DNA of 37,885 bases, taken from NCBI GenBank assembly GCA_002069785.1, contig MWCA01000056.1, positions 1 to 37,885 of the forward strand, read 5' to 3'. The notes under the pieces are model-generated. The model was not told where the DNA came from, ran no database searches, and worked only from the letters and a program-made list of their open reading frames with translations. The position numbers and the translations under genes were made by a program. Positions 24,038 to 31,510 of this stretch are shown in pieces. The stretch comes from Lentisphaerae bacterium ADurb.Bin242 (GTDB taxonomy: Bacteria > Verrucomicrobiota > Lentisphaeria > Victivallales > UBA1829). The first letter of the stretch is position 1; each line of letters begins with the position of its first letter.

Positions 24038-25165
24038 TCATGGATATTCCCGCTCCGTTTGGAAATACAGCACTTTGTGAAGCATGTAGAGCGCCGGATA
24101 AAAAATGGCTTCCACATTGCTCGATCCGCAAAGCATGATCGGTTTCGCCGGGGTTCCGGCGGCGGCCGTGTAAAATTTCTGGATCAGGGACGGTTCGTAG
24201 CGGCGGTTGCTCATGAGGGCGACCGAATCGAAGCGTTCGATGCGCTCGATTTCCGCGAGGGTCATCCCGAGCATGCGGTTGTAATCTTCGATCGTCCGTT
24301 CGGCCGCCTTGTCGCCGGAGAGGGCGCGGTGATGGATCAGGTTGAACACGGTGATGCGCGAATTGTTGCAGAGGGGAACGGAGGAATAGCGGTGGTAGCG
24401 CTCCACCACGCCGTCGTAGGAAAATTCGGCGTTGACGCAGCCGGTGCGGCCGCAGGAGCATTTTCTCCGGGAGGTCTCATCGACGCAGAAATGACGGATG
24501 TGATTCATGGTTCCGGGCTTGAGTTCCGTGATTTCCCCGCCGGAGACAAGCGTCATGTAGAAGCAGGCGCCGCAGACAACCCCGAGCAGGGTGCCCGTGA
24601 CGCCGGTGCGCTGGGCGAAATGCCAGAAAAAGAGGTCGTCGTTGTAGTGGACTTCAAATTGCAGATGGGCGTAGCGCCTGGAAAATTCACGGGCGAAGAG
24701 GCCCGGAAATGAATGCTTTGCATTGAACGTGATGTCATAGGCGATGCCCGCGGCGCCCAGAATGTATTTTGAATGCTCCCGGAGGACTTCGCCGACCATC
24801 TGGAAAACCCGCGCCGCAATTTCCTGGTTCGTCCGGCAGTCGGAAAGGGAATAGTTTCGGACGAAGATCGGGTAGGTGTTGATGTCCACCAGGGTCACGA
24901 ACAGTTTTTCGGCGGAGAGCCGGATTCCGAGAAAGCAGCATTTTTCGCTGTTGGAAAAATATGTGATCTTCGGACGCCCCCGCAGGGTGTCGTCGATTTT
25001 TTCATAGATCAGCCGCTGGCGCTTGAGCTCGTCGGCGTACCGGATGACCGTGCGTTCATTCAGCCCCGTGAACTTGATGAGATTCTGGCGGGAAACAGAG
25101 CCTTTTTCGAAAATCGTGCTCCTGAGCCGCAGCTTTTTTCCAAGAATTTTCGATTCGGGCATCAT
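24038..25165 (-). CDS. ROK-family transcriptional regulator
   Basis: The 375-residue protein has an N-terminal winged helix-turn-helix (about 13-55, KGSVSRQNLIKFTGLNERTV) and a ROK sugar-kinase-like domain. The zinc-binding motif CSCGRTGC is at 236-243. The ATP-binding loop of active kinases is not conserved (GVVCGACFY instead of GTGIGAG), so it is a regulator like NagC/XylR rather than a kinase. The start at 25165 has AAAAGGA seven bases before it and a second ATG directly after. It is the first gene before a pseudopilin and GH16. Its promoter carries a partial copy of the repeat found at the aminotransferase operon, so it may control both loci. The sugar effector is unknown. Confidence 0.86.
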   Translation of the reverse strand: MMPESKILGKKLRLRSTIFEKGSVSRQNLIKFTGLNERTVIRYADELKRQRLIYEKIDDTLRGRPKITYFSNSEKCCFLGIRLSAEKLFVTLVDINTYPIFVRNYSLSDCRTNQEIAARVFQMVGEVLREHSKYILGAAGIAYDITFNAKHSFPGLFAREFSRRYAHLQFEVHYNDDLFFWHFAQRTGVTGTLLGVVCGACFYMTLVSGGEITELKPGTMNHIRHFCVDETSRRKCSCGRTGCVNAEFSYDGVVERYHRYSSVPLCNNSRITVFNLIHHRALSGDKAAERTIEDYNRMLGMTLAEIERIERFDSVALMSNRRYEPSLIQKFYTAAAGTPAKPIMLCGSSNVEAIFYPALYMLHKVLYFQTEREYP

Positions 25166-25195
25166 GGCGACATCCTTTTCCGGTTCGTTATTTAG

Positions 25196-25223
25196 AATAT
25201 AATGAAAATGGAATTTTATGCAA
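25196..25223 (-). promoter_or_regulatory. Promoter of the ROK regulator gene
   Basis: Minus-strand TTGCAT (25218-25223), a 16-base spacer and TATATT (25196-25201), about 30 bases upstream of the start at 25165. Confidence 0.65.
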
Positions 25224-25225
25224 TG

Positions 25226-25241
25226 TTTTACTGTATTTTTT
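25226..25241 (+). repeat. TTTTACTGTATT direct repeat (second copy at 25369-25384)
   Basis: TTTTACTGTATTTTTT at this site and TTTTACTGTATTCTTT at 25369-25384 differ by one base in sixteen. Both lie in the regulatory gap between the divergent ROK and GntR genes and could be binding sites for either regulator. Confidence 0.5.
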
Positions 25242-25245
25242 AACA
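25232..25245. promoter_or_regulatory. Operator-like element C upstream of the ROK promoter
   Basis: On the minus strand TGTTAAAAAATACA shares its first 12 bases exactly with repeat A at 19138-19152, but the second arm is degenerate. It ends eight bases upstream of the -35 box of the ROK gene, consistent with autoregulation. Confidence 0.5.
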
Positions 25246-25626
25246 AAATAATGAGAAAAAAGTTCCAGATGCCGTTTTTTTACCGGAATATGATTTCGAT
25301 GAATTGTATGGGAATATATGGATGGAAGTCTTCCAAAAAGGTTTCCGGAAAGAAAAAAACAGCATTTCTTTTACTGTATTCTTTGTTTTTTACAGAGAAA
25401 GAATCCGGTCCCGGGGATGAGAGGGGCCGTACGCGGTATGAATGATGGCTGCCGCCCGGTTGTTCAGGACACTGCTCCGAAAGACTGCTCAATAACGCGT
25501 CTGTCCGATCCCTCACGCCTGATTTGCGCAGAGGAAACGCGTCAGAACTTCACCGCAGATGATCCGGGATTTCATCCGAAGCCTCGCACACAGGAATAAA
25601 AAAGCGGATTTTTTTTATTTTCACTC
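25246..25626. other. Non-coding gap between divergent ROK and GntR genes
   Basis: Apart from the second TTTTACTGTATT repeat, the left part is A/T-rich with no convincing gene. Around 25373-25394 there is a loose CTGTA-N12-TACAG inverted repeat. The right part (25440-25600) is GC-balanced and contains two ACGCGT sites, at 25495 and 25537. A 75-codon reading frame at 25218-25445 has no ribosome-binding site or recognisable content. Confidence 0.5.
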
Positions 25627-25654
25627 TTGACTAAGTCACAAAAACAGATATAAT
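25627..25654 (+). promoter_or_regulatory. Promoter of the GntR-SBP operon with overlapping palindrome
   Basis: TTGACT (25627-25632), a 16-base spacer and a perfect TATAAT (25649-25654) make the best promoter in the window; the start codon follows 35 bases later. TGACT-A-AGTCA (25628-25638) is an inverted repeat overlapping the -35 box, as expected for a repressor site, possibly autoregulatory. Confidence 0.78.
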
Positions 25655-25689
25655 ATGAACAAAGGAAATAAATACGGCGGAAAGCGGAC

Positions 25690-27021
25690 ATGAAAAGTAA
25701 AAATACCGTCATTCGGAATTATGTGCTGGGACTGATGGAAAGCGGGAGCTGTTCCGGCGGAGATAAGATTCCCGCCGCGCGCGATCTGGCCGTCCGGCTC
25801 GGCATTTCCCAGCTGACGGTCCAGAACGCGCTGGAGACAATGAACAAGGAAGGTCTCCTGAAAGTGGTTCCGCGCCAAGGCACCTATGTTTCCGAAGAAT
25901 GGACGAACCGTATTCTTCAGAGCAGCATCAGCGCCTATATCGCCTGGAAGAGGCTGCCGTGGGGGGAATATTTCCTGAAGAACATTCCGGATCAGATCCC
26001 GCAGCTGCACTGTTCCATCCGTATGCCGAGGGGAGTGTTTGAAATCGTTCCGACTTCAACCGTGCTGATGAATCAGGATCAATATTTGGACCTTGAGCTG
26101 CTGCTGGACCGCTGTTTTCCGGACAAAAGCGATTTTCATGCGGAACAGTTCGATTCCTTCCGCTGCAAAGGGCGTCTGGTCGGACTTCCTTTCCTTTTTT
26201 CACCCCGCGTCATGCTCTATAATCCGCGAATTCTGAAAAAGAACGGCTGTCCGGTTCCCTCTCCGGACTATACCTGGGAGGATTTTCTTGGCTGTGTCCG
26301 TCGGCTGGGAAAGAGGCTTCCGGCGGAGAATGTTTTCGTCTGGAATGCCAGTTATTACAACTGGATGACCTGTGTGCTCCGGGCCGGAGGTTCCCTGATT
26401 GATCCGAATGCGGAGGACCCGGTGAAAATTGATTCCCCGGCCACCCGCCATGGCTTGAAACTGTTCCGCGATCTCCGCTATGCGCTGGGAGTGGAAATGA
26501 GCTCCTCCTATGAAGATATGTTCGAGAAGGGAAAAACCGCATTTGCGATCGGTGCAAGACAAGTGGTCGGGCGTTTGAAACAGAATGGAGTGCATGACTG
26601 GAATGTCCTGCCTCTGCCTCGGATCCCCGGCGGGTGCGACACGTCGCTTCAGGCAACGGAACTGCTGTGCGTCCGGAAAGAGTGCGTGGACATGGAATGT
26701 GCGAAAGCGCTGATCCGTTTCTTCTTGTCGGAAGCGTTTCAGAAACATCTGGCGGAGCTGAAATATGCGATCCCGATCCGGAAATCCGTCCTTCAGCCGT
26801 CGAACGATCCGCACGATATTCTTTTTGAGCGGGAAGTGCTCAAGGTGCATTCGCGTCACCACCTCGATTCTCCCGAATTGTTCCGGTTGGTCTGCGACGG
26901 CATCCACGATCTGCTGACCGGAGATGCGGATATTGAGGAAGGAACCGCGGAACTGGCCGGAATGCTTCGTGTTTTCATTCGCATCACCCGCGGAATTCCG
27001 TTCGGAAAAAATAAAAAATGA
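25690..27021 (+). CDS. GntR-type HTH fused to a solute-binding-protein domain
   Basis: The 443-residue protein begins with a GntR winged helix (1 to about 72, KIPAARDLAVRLGISQLTVQ and RQGTYVSEEW). The rest resembles a bacterial extracellular solute-binding protein, type 1 family: VMLYNPRILKKNG, YTWEDFLGCVRRL, and GKTAFAIGARQVVGRLK (about 279-295), with family-like spacing. There is no signal peptide, so the sugar-binding fold serves as a cytoplasmic sensor. Usual GntR sensors are FCD, UTRA or LacI-like domains, so this arrangement is less common. It heads an operon with a pseudopilin, a secreted beta-helix protein and a small secreted protein. It probably senses an oligosaccharide released by that beta-helix protein. 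The ribosome-binding site is GGCGGAAAG. Confidence 0.82.
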   Translation: MKSKNTVIRNYVLGLMESGSCSGGDKIPAARDLAVRLGISQLTVQNALETMNKEGLLKVVPRQGTYVSEEWTNRILQSSISAYIAWKRLPWGEYFLKNIPDQIPQLHCSIRMPRGVFEIVPTSTVLMNQDQYLDLELLLDRCFPDKSDFHAEQFDSFRCKGRLVGLPFLFSPRVMLYNPRILKKNGCPVPSPDYTWEDFLGCVRRLGKRLPAENVFVWNASYYNWMTCVLRAGGSLIDPNAEDPVKIDSPATRHGLKLFRDLRYALGVEMSSSYEDMFEKGKTAFAIGARQVVGRLKQNGVHDWNVLPLPRIPGGCDTSLQATELLCVRKECVDMECAKALIRFFLSEAFQKHLAELKYAIPIRKSVLQPSNDPHDILFEREVLKVHSRHHLDSPELFRLVCDGIHDLLTGDADIEEGTAELAGMLRVFIRITRGIPFGKNKK

Positions 27022-27056
27022 ATCGGTTTGAATCGAAAATGAAACAGGAGACTGCA

Positions 27057-27752
27057 ATGCAAAAAAGGAAGAATTTTACTCTGATCGAACTCCTCGTCGT
27101 GATTGCGGTCATCGCAATTCTTGCCGGAATGCTTCTGCCCGCCCTGAACAAAGCGAGGGAGAAAGGAAAACAGGCGGCATGCATCTCGCTTTTCAAACAG
27201 TTCGGGTATGCTTTCCGGATGTATCTGGACGACAACAAGGACTGGCTGCCGCCGATTCGTGACTACGGCAGTCCCGAAAAGTTTCTGTTTTCCCTGGAGG
27301 AAAGAAGCACTTTTCTGGGACCCTATCTGATGAAGACTACAAAAAATCAGCATATCGGCCTTCTTTCGAATTCCCTGCCCACAAAGTTCGTCTGTCCCTC
27401 CGCCTCCATTCCATCGGGATGGACACAGACTTACACATACGCAATCAACAATCACTTTTACAACGTCGGACTGGGCGGTGCGGATGCCGGGAAGAGCCTG
27501 CGTTACACTTCCTTCAAAAAACCGTCCGTCACTCTCTTCATGGGAGAAGTCCAGATGGAGAACAACTTTCAGATCAATTACTTCAATCCTTTGACTTCCG
27601 CCGGCAATGCGAGTGCGCTGCCGATGTATTTCCGGCATTCGGGTTCATCCGTCGTTCTCCATGGGGACATGCATGTACGATCCTACGTGTATCGGGATAT
27701 TCCATTCCGTCCGGGCGGTTACCTGAATCTGTTCTGGTGGCCGAATCCCTGA
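27057..27752 (+). CDS. Pseudopilin-like protein with modified H-X9-D tail (2)
   Basis: The 231-residue protein starts MQKRKNFTLIELLVVIAVIA, with a charged leader, a prepilin-like helix with +5 glutamate, and GMLLPALNKAREKGK. Residue -1 to the expected cleavage site is N rather than G. The C-terminal motif reads HSGSSVVLHGDMH, so the usual DG of H-X9-DG is DM. The start at 27057 has AGGAG six bases before it and is preferred over an ATG at 27018 that overlaps the GntR stop. It is followed 40 bases later by the secreted beta-helix protein. The pilin-like helix would anchor it in the inner membrane. Its role is inferred from the repeated pairing with secreted glycan-active proteins. Confidence 0.83.
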   Translation: MQKRKNFTLIELLVVIAVIAILAGMLLPALNKAREKGKQAACISLFKQFGYAFRMYLDDNKDWLPPIRDYGSPEKFLFSLEERSTFLGPYLMKTTKNQHIGLLSNSLPTKFVCPSASIPSGWTQTYTYAINNHFYNVGLGGADAGKSLRYTSFKKPSVTLFMGEVQMENNFQINYFNPLTSAGNASALPMYFRHSGSSVVLHGDMHVRSYVYRDIPFRPGGYLNLFWWPNP

Positions 27753-27792
27753 TATCCGTTTCAACTGTTTCATTCAAAACCTGGAGTGTCTT

Positions 27793-30171
27793 ATGAGAAA
27801 TATTTTTCGGTGGCTGCCGTTTCTTTGCCTGATGGCGTCGGGGGCGGAAATCGCGCTTGATCCGCTCTACGAGAATTGCGGGGTGTCCGTGATCGGCGAA
27901 CCGGATACGCGAAGCATCACGATGCGCTTCCGCGAGAAAGGTTCCGCCTCGTGGAAAGAGGCCCTCCCTCTGGTAAAACTGCCCGTACAGATCCGTGCAC
28001 CGACACACGGAAACTTTTTCGGAAAAGACCTGAAAGCGCTCCCCGTGCGTGAAAATGAGTGGCGGGGAAGCATTGTCCTGCTCAGGGAAAATACTCCGTA
28101 TGAACTGGAGGCCGTGCTTTCTCCCGGAGGAAAAATCCTGAAAACAGAGTTCACCACTCGAAACTCGAAAGTCAGAGTCGTAAAAACCGTTTATCTGGAT
28201 GAAATGCCGAAGGACAGACCCCTGATCCTGGAGGCGAAGGGGACGCCGGACGGCTGGATCCGTTACACCATGAAGGATCCGAAGGCTTTCATTTCAGGCA
28301 TGAAAGGGTTCTCACGCGTGATCCTGGTCCGCAATTCGGAATATCTGCTTCTGGAAGGATTGACGGTTCGCGGCGGTGCCCGGAACTCGATTGTCCTGCG
28401 GGATTCCAGACACATTCAGATAGTCAACTGCGATATTGCCGGTCATGCGCCCGTCTTGAAACAGGCCCTTGACGACGATGGCAAATACCTTGCGGCGGAC
28501 GGTGGAAAAATGTGGAGCTGCGCCGCTGTTTTCATACAGGATTCGTCGGATATTCTGGTGGAGCGTTGTTATATTCATTCTCCGGCCGGGACCGCGAATC
28601 CATGGTTTTTTTCGCATTCCTCGGGGCCGATGGCGATTGCGACCCGAAGCACGGCGGGCGGACTTGTCTTCCGCTACAATGACCTGACCGGAAGCGATGA
28701 TCATCGCTGGGACGATGCAATCGGCGGAGGTGAAAATGATTCTCCGAACGGAGGATTCAACAGAGACGGCGATATTTACGGAAACATGTTCGCGCTGGGA
28801 AACGACGACGGGATCGAGCTTGACGGCGGACAGTCGAACATCCGCTGTTACCGGAACCGTTTCGAAGGAATGCTGTGCGGAATCAGCGTGGCCCCGTGTA
28901 TCGTCGGACCGTCCTATGTTTTTCAGAACCTGATCGTGAATCTGGGCGATTTCACGAATCGTGGTGGACTCGCCCTCAAAACCGTATTCGGGGATATCGG
29001 CGTCGGACGGATTCACTATTTCAACAACACCGGGTCAGGAATCGGATTCGGTACCCGGCAACCGACGATTGAGCTGAATCCGCGCCTGGTGACACGCAAC
29101 AACAACCTTGCGGGAAATTGGCAGATTCATAAATTGACAATTCCCGTGGATATGGATTACGATCTTTTCCATCATGAGATCGCGGAACGTGAGGAATCCA
29201 CCGTAAAAGCGCTTGCGGACGAAAAACAGGAATTGCATTCCGTCCGGGGCAAACCGGTTTACGAGAGCGACACGGATCGAAGCTATCGCCTGAAGAACGG
29301 CTCTCCGGGAAGCGGAACCGGAACGCGCATTCCGAATTTTCAGGAGAAAGCCGGAGGAGACCTCGGCGCTTTTCCGGAAGCGGACAGCCCCGATCTGCCG
29401 TATCGTCCGGTTCCGGTCTTCTTGAACCGTTCTCAGATCCATTTCGAATTTCCCGGAAAAACAACTCCTCAAAAACTCATCTTGCGCGCGGAAAAAAATT
29501 TTCATTCCGAATTCAAAGTTCGAAAAGACGAACGGGGCGATTGGTTCTCCGTGACTCCCTCCGAAGGGGGTGTCCGGAACGGAAAGGAGATCGTATTCAT
29601 CGTAACGCTGCATCCGGAAAAAATGAGGCGCGCAAAACGGTACAAGGATGCGTTTCTGGTCCGCATGGCGGATGGCTTCAGCCGTCCGGTCATGGTTTAT
29701 GCGGATATGCGGGAATCCAAAGAGCTGCGGGCAAAAGAGAAAGGCGTGCTGCTGGAAATCCAGGCGGATGCAATGCGGAACGCTGGAATATATGAAAAAG
29801 GCGATCTTCCGGGAGCTCTGCAATTGAATCCGGCGAAAGAGGGTGAGCCATTGATCTGGGAATTTGAAATTCCGGAAGACGGAATCTATTATTTCTTCGG
29901 TGCATTTCACACTTCGGGGCTGATGCGGAATCTGTTCGAGTTTTCCGTGGATGGAGACAAGTCCGCTCCGCTCGAGATTCAGATGCTTGCCGGGAACTAT
30001 CGGAATCATGCGTGGCGGCATCTCTTCCGCATCGACAAGCCGAGAGGCAAATATTATGAAATATTCAGGCTGAAAAAAGGAAAACACACCTTGACGATAG
30101 GACCGAAACGTGAAGGTGTCGTGCTGGAAAAAATCGCTGTCACGAACGATATTGAAATGATTTACCGTTAA
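27793..30171 (+). CDS. Secreted right-handed beta-helix protein
   Basis: The 792-residue protein has a signal peptide (MRNIFRWLPFLCLMASG) and a fibronectin-like N-terminal domain (about 20-130). A parallel beta-helix follows (about 150-430) with turns such as NSIVLRDSRHIQIVNCDI, SSDILVERCYIHS and NDDGIELDGG. Beta-sandwich segments come next, and the last 140 residues (EIQADAMRNAGIYE to the end) look like a CBM6/CBM35-type module. Beta-helix proteins of this size include pectate, alginate and chondroitin lyases and glycosidases. No lyase-specific catalytic residues could be assigned. It lies 40 bases after a pseudopilin gene and 16 before a small secreted protein. It probably binds or cleaves a polysaccharide outside the cytoplasm. 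Confidence 0.75.
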   Translation: MRNIFRWLPFLCLMASGAEIALDPLYENCGVSVIGEPDTRSITMRFREKGSASWKEALPLVKLPVQIRAPTHGNFFGKDLKALPVRENEWRGSIVLLRENTPYELEAVLSPGGKILKTEFTTRNSKVRVVKTVYLDEMPKDRPLILEAKGTPDGWIRYTMKDPKAFISGMKGFSRVILVRNSEYLLLEGLTVRGGARNSIVLRDSRHIQIVNCDIAGHAPVLKQALDDDGKYLAADGGKMWSCAAVFIQDSSDILVERCYIHSPAGTANPWFFSHSSGPMAIATRSTAGGLVFRYNDLTGSDDHRWDDAIGGGENDSPNGGFNRDGDIYGNMFALGNDDGIELDGGQSNIRCYRNRFEGMLCGISVAPCIVGPSYVFQNLIVNLGDFTNRGGLALKTVFGDIGVGRIHYFNNTGSGIGFGTRQPTIELNPRLVTRNNNLAGNWQIHKLTIPVDMDYDLFHHEIAEREESTVKALADEKQELHSVRGKPVYESDTDRSYRLKNGSPGSGTGTRIPNFQEKAGGDLGAFPEADSPDLPYRPVPVFLNRSQIHFEFPGKTTPQKLILRAEKNFHSEFKVRKDERGDWFSVTPSEGGVRNGKEIVFIVTLHPEKMRRAKRYKDAFLVRMADGFSRPVMVYADMRESKELRAKEKGVLLEIQADAMRNAGIYEKGDLPGALQLNPAKEGEPLIWEFEIPEDGIYYFFGAFHTSGLMRNLFEFSVDGDKSAPLEIQMLAGNYRNHAWRHLFRIDKPRGKYYEIFRLKKGKHTLTIGPKREGVVLEKIAVTNDIEMIYR

Positions 30172-30187
30172 CCAGGAGTATGCAATC

Positions 30188-30778
30188 ATGAAAAAATGGC
30201 TTGGAGCCCTGCTGTTTCTCTGTGGAAGCATCGCAGTGACGGGACAGACCCCCTCGCCGGGAGTGGCGATTACGCTGGACGGGGTGAAATCGAATGTGCC
30301 CTTGACGCCGAATGAGTTCAAAAACCTGACCCGTTACCAGAACCCGCCCTGGGCGAAGGATGCCGCAAAAAATTGTACGATTGTGGCATTGAAAAGCGTG
30401 GAAATGGACGGCGACTGGGAAGCGGTCGAGTTCAGTTTTACACCCCAGGCCGACGGTCGGATCAATTTGATTCTTTCCGGGAAATGGTTTCAGGACCCCT
30501 CCACTAAAAAACTTCGCGATTTGTGGGTCGGTTATGACAACATCACGATTACCGGCGCGAGCCTGGTCAATCCGGACTTCGAGGACTTCAAAAACGACGG
30601 AAGTTTAGCCGGCTGGATCAATGTGAAAGGAAAGGTCGTCAAAAATTCCGATCTGGCGAAATCCGGGAAGAGCTTCATCAAAGTTTCCTCCAACAGTCCG
30701 GTTCTGCAAAGCTTTACCGTGAAAAAAGGCGAGAAGATAACGGTCAAGCTGTTTGCCATGCCCTTCCCCGGTGAATGA
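30188..30778 (+). CDS. Small secreted protein, probable carbohydrate-binding
   Basis: The 196-residue protein begins with a signal peptide (MKKWLGALLFLCGSIAVTG). The remainder is beta-rich. It includes WEAVEFSFTPQADGRINLIL (about 80-99) and LVNPDFEDFKNDGSLAGWI (about 122-140), the latter resembling the 'N-G-x-F-E-x-G...W' opening of CBM4/9-like carbohydrate-binding domains. No catalytic motif was seen. It is the last gene of the GntR-SBP operon and is followed by a terminator. It may be an accessory binding protein for the beta-helix enzyme 16 bases upstream. The family assignment is tentative. Confidence 0.65.
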   Translation: MKKWLGALLFLCGSIAVTGQTPSPGVAITLDGVKSNVPLTPNEFKNLTRYQNPPWAKDAAKNCTIVALKSVEMDGDWEAVEFSFTPQADGRINLILSGKWFQDPSTKKLRDLWVGYDNITITGASLVNPDFEDFKNDGSLAGWINVKGKVVKNSDLAKSGKSFIKVSSNSPVLQSFTVKKGEKITVKLFAMPFPGE

Positions 30779-30804
30779 TATTTCTCAAGCTGTTTGCTCT
30801 GCCC

Positions 30805-30837
30805 GGACTTGAAATATCCGGTTCGGGTCCTTTTATC
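30805..30837 (+). terminator. Rho-independent terminator of the GntR-SBP operon
   Basis: GGACTTGAA pairs with TTCGGGTCC (nine pairs, two of them G-U) around an eight-base loop and is followed by TTTTATC. It starts 27 bases after the stop of the small secreted protein. Confidence 0.65.
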
Positions 30838-30893
30838 TGAAAGAGCTTAAAGATTTCTCCCGTCCGGTTTCCCGGAACGGCCCGTCGTGGAAT

Positions 30894-31298
30894 CTATTTT
30901 TCTTCGGCCTTTTGAAAATAGAGCCGGACGGTGCGCGTCCGCGGCCCGTCGAATTCGCACAGGTAGACGCCCTGCCAGGTGCCGAGGACGAGCCGTCCGC
31001 TGCGGACGGGCAGGACATGGGAAAAACCCATCAGGGATGCTTTGAGGTGGGCCGCGCTGTTGCCTTCGGCGTGCCGGTAATACGTTTCCGTTGAGGGGAT
31101 GAGTCTGTCCAGCTTGGCCAGCAGATCGTGTTTCACGTCGGGATCGGCATTCTCGTTGACCGTGAGTCCGGCGGTGGTGTGCGGACAGAAGAGATGGCAA
31201 ATCCCGCAGGTCAGGGAAGGGGGGATTTCCGCATTGATTTCATGGGTAATGTCGACGAGCTCACACAGCGAGCTGGTTTTGATCCGGATTTCGGCCAT
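30894..31298 (-). CDS. YjbQ/UPF0047 family protein
   Basis: The 134-residue protein matches the YjbQ family (secondary thiamine-phosphate synthase) throughout. CPHTTAGLTVNENADPDV, HAEGNSAAHLKASLMG and LVLGTWQGVYLCEFDGPR are the conserved blocks, with the histidines that line the active-site pocket. Some homologues can replace ThiE in a low-activity thiamine-phosphate synthase reaction; the main role is unsettled. It is a monocistronic gene between two operons on the opposite strand, with its own promoter. Its ribosome-binding site is GAGAGGAA, about six bases before the ATG. It has no evident link to the sugar genes. Confidence 0.92.
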   Translation of the reverse strand: MAEIRIKTSSLCELVDITHEINAEIPPSLTCGICHLFCPHTTAGLTVNENADPDVKHDLLAKLDRLIPSTETYYRHAEGNSAAHLKASLMGFSHVLPVRSGRLVLGTWQGVYLCEFDGPRTRTVRLYFQKAEEK

Positions 31299-31327
31299 AA
31301 AAATTCCTCTCGGATTGATTATCGGAT

Positions 31328-31356
31328 ACTATATCGTCTTGAAACCGGATTTGCAA
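31328..31356 (-). promoter_or_regulatory. Promoter of the yjbQ-like gene
   Basis: Minus-strand TTGCAA (31351-31356), a 17-base spacer and TATAGT (31328-31333), about 30 bases before the start at 31298. Confidence 0.68.
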
Positions 31357-31438
31357 AAAAAGAAACGGATTTTTGTAAAATCATCCGGGAGGAACGGATG
31401 GACGAGTTCCGGAAACGAATGAAACAACCTCTTCCCAC

Positions 31439-31466
31439 TTGATTTTTTTTCGGAACAGAGTATTGT
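31439..31466 (+). promoter_or_regulatory. Candidate promoter of the serine hydrolase/AraC pair
   Basis: TTGATT (31439-31444), a 16-base spacer and TATTGT (31461-31466), each a partial match to consensus. GGAGG at 31480-31484 lies too far from the start to act as its ribosome-binding site. Confidence 0.45.
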
Positions 31467-31510
31467 AAAGAAGTCTTTTGGAGGGACAAATAATTCATTG
31501 AAACGGGGGG

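Noticed and set aside
25218..25445. A 75-codon frame in the ROK/GntR gap
   Set aside because: No ribosome-binding site, starts inside the ROK promoter, and its content is A/T-driven.
25495..25542. Two ACGCGT sites as a possible repeat or attachment site
   Set aside because: Six-base palindromes of this type are expected by chance and no mobile-element gene is near.
30845..30893. A possible hairpin (CCGTCCGG/CCGGAACGG) downstream of the yjbQ-like gene
   Set aside because: The stem needs a bulge and no T-run follows on the minus strand, so it was not called a terminator.
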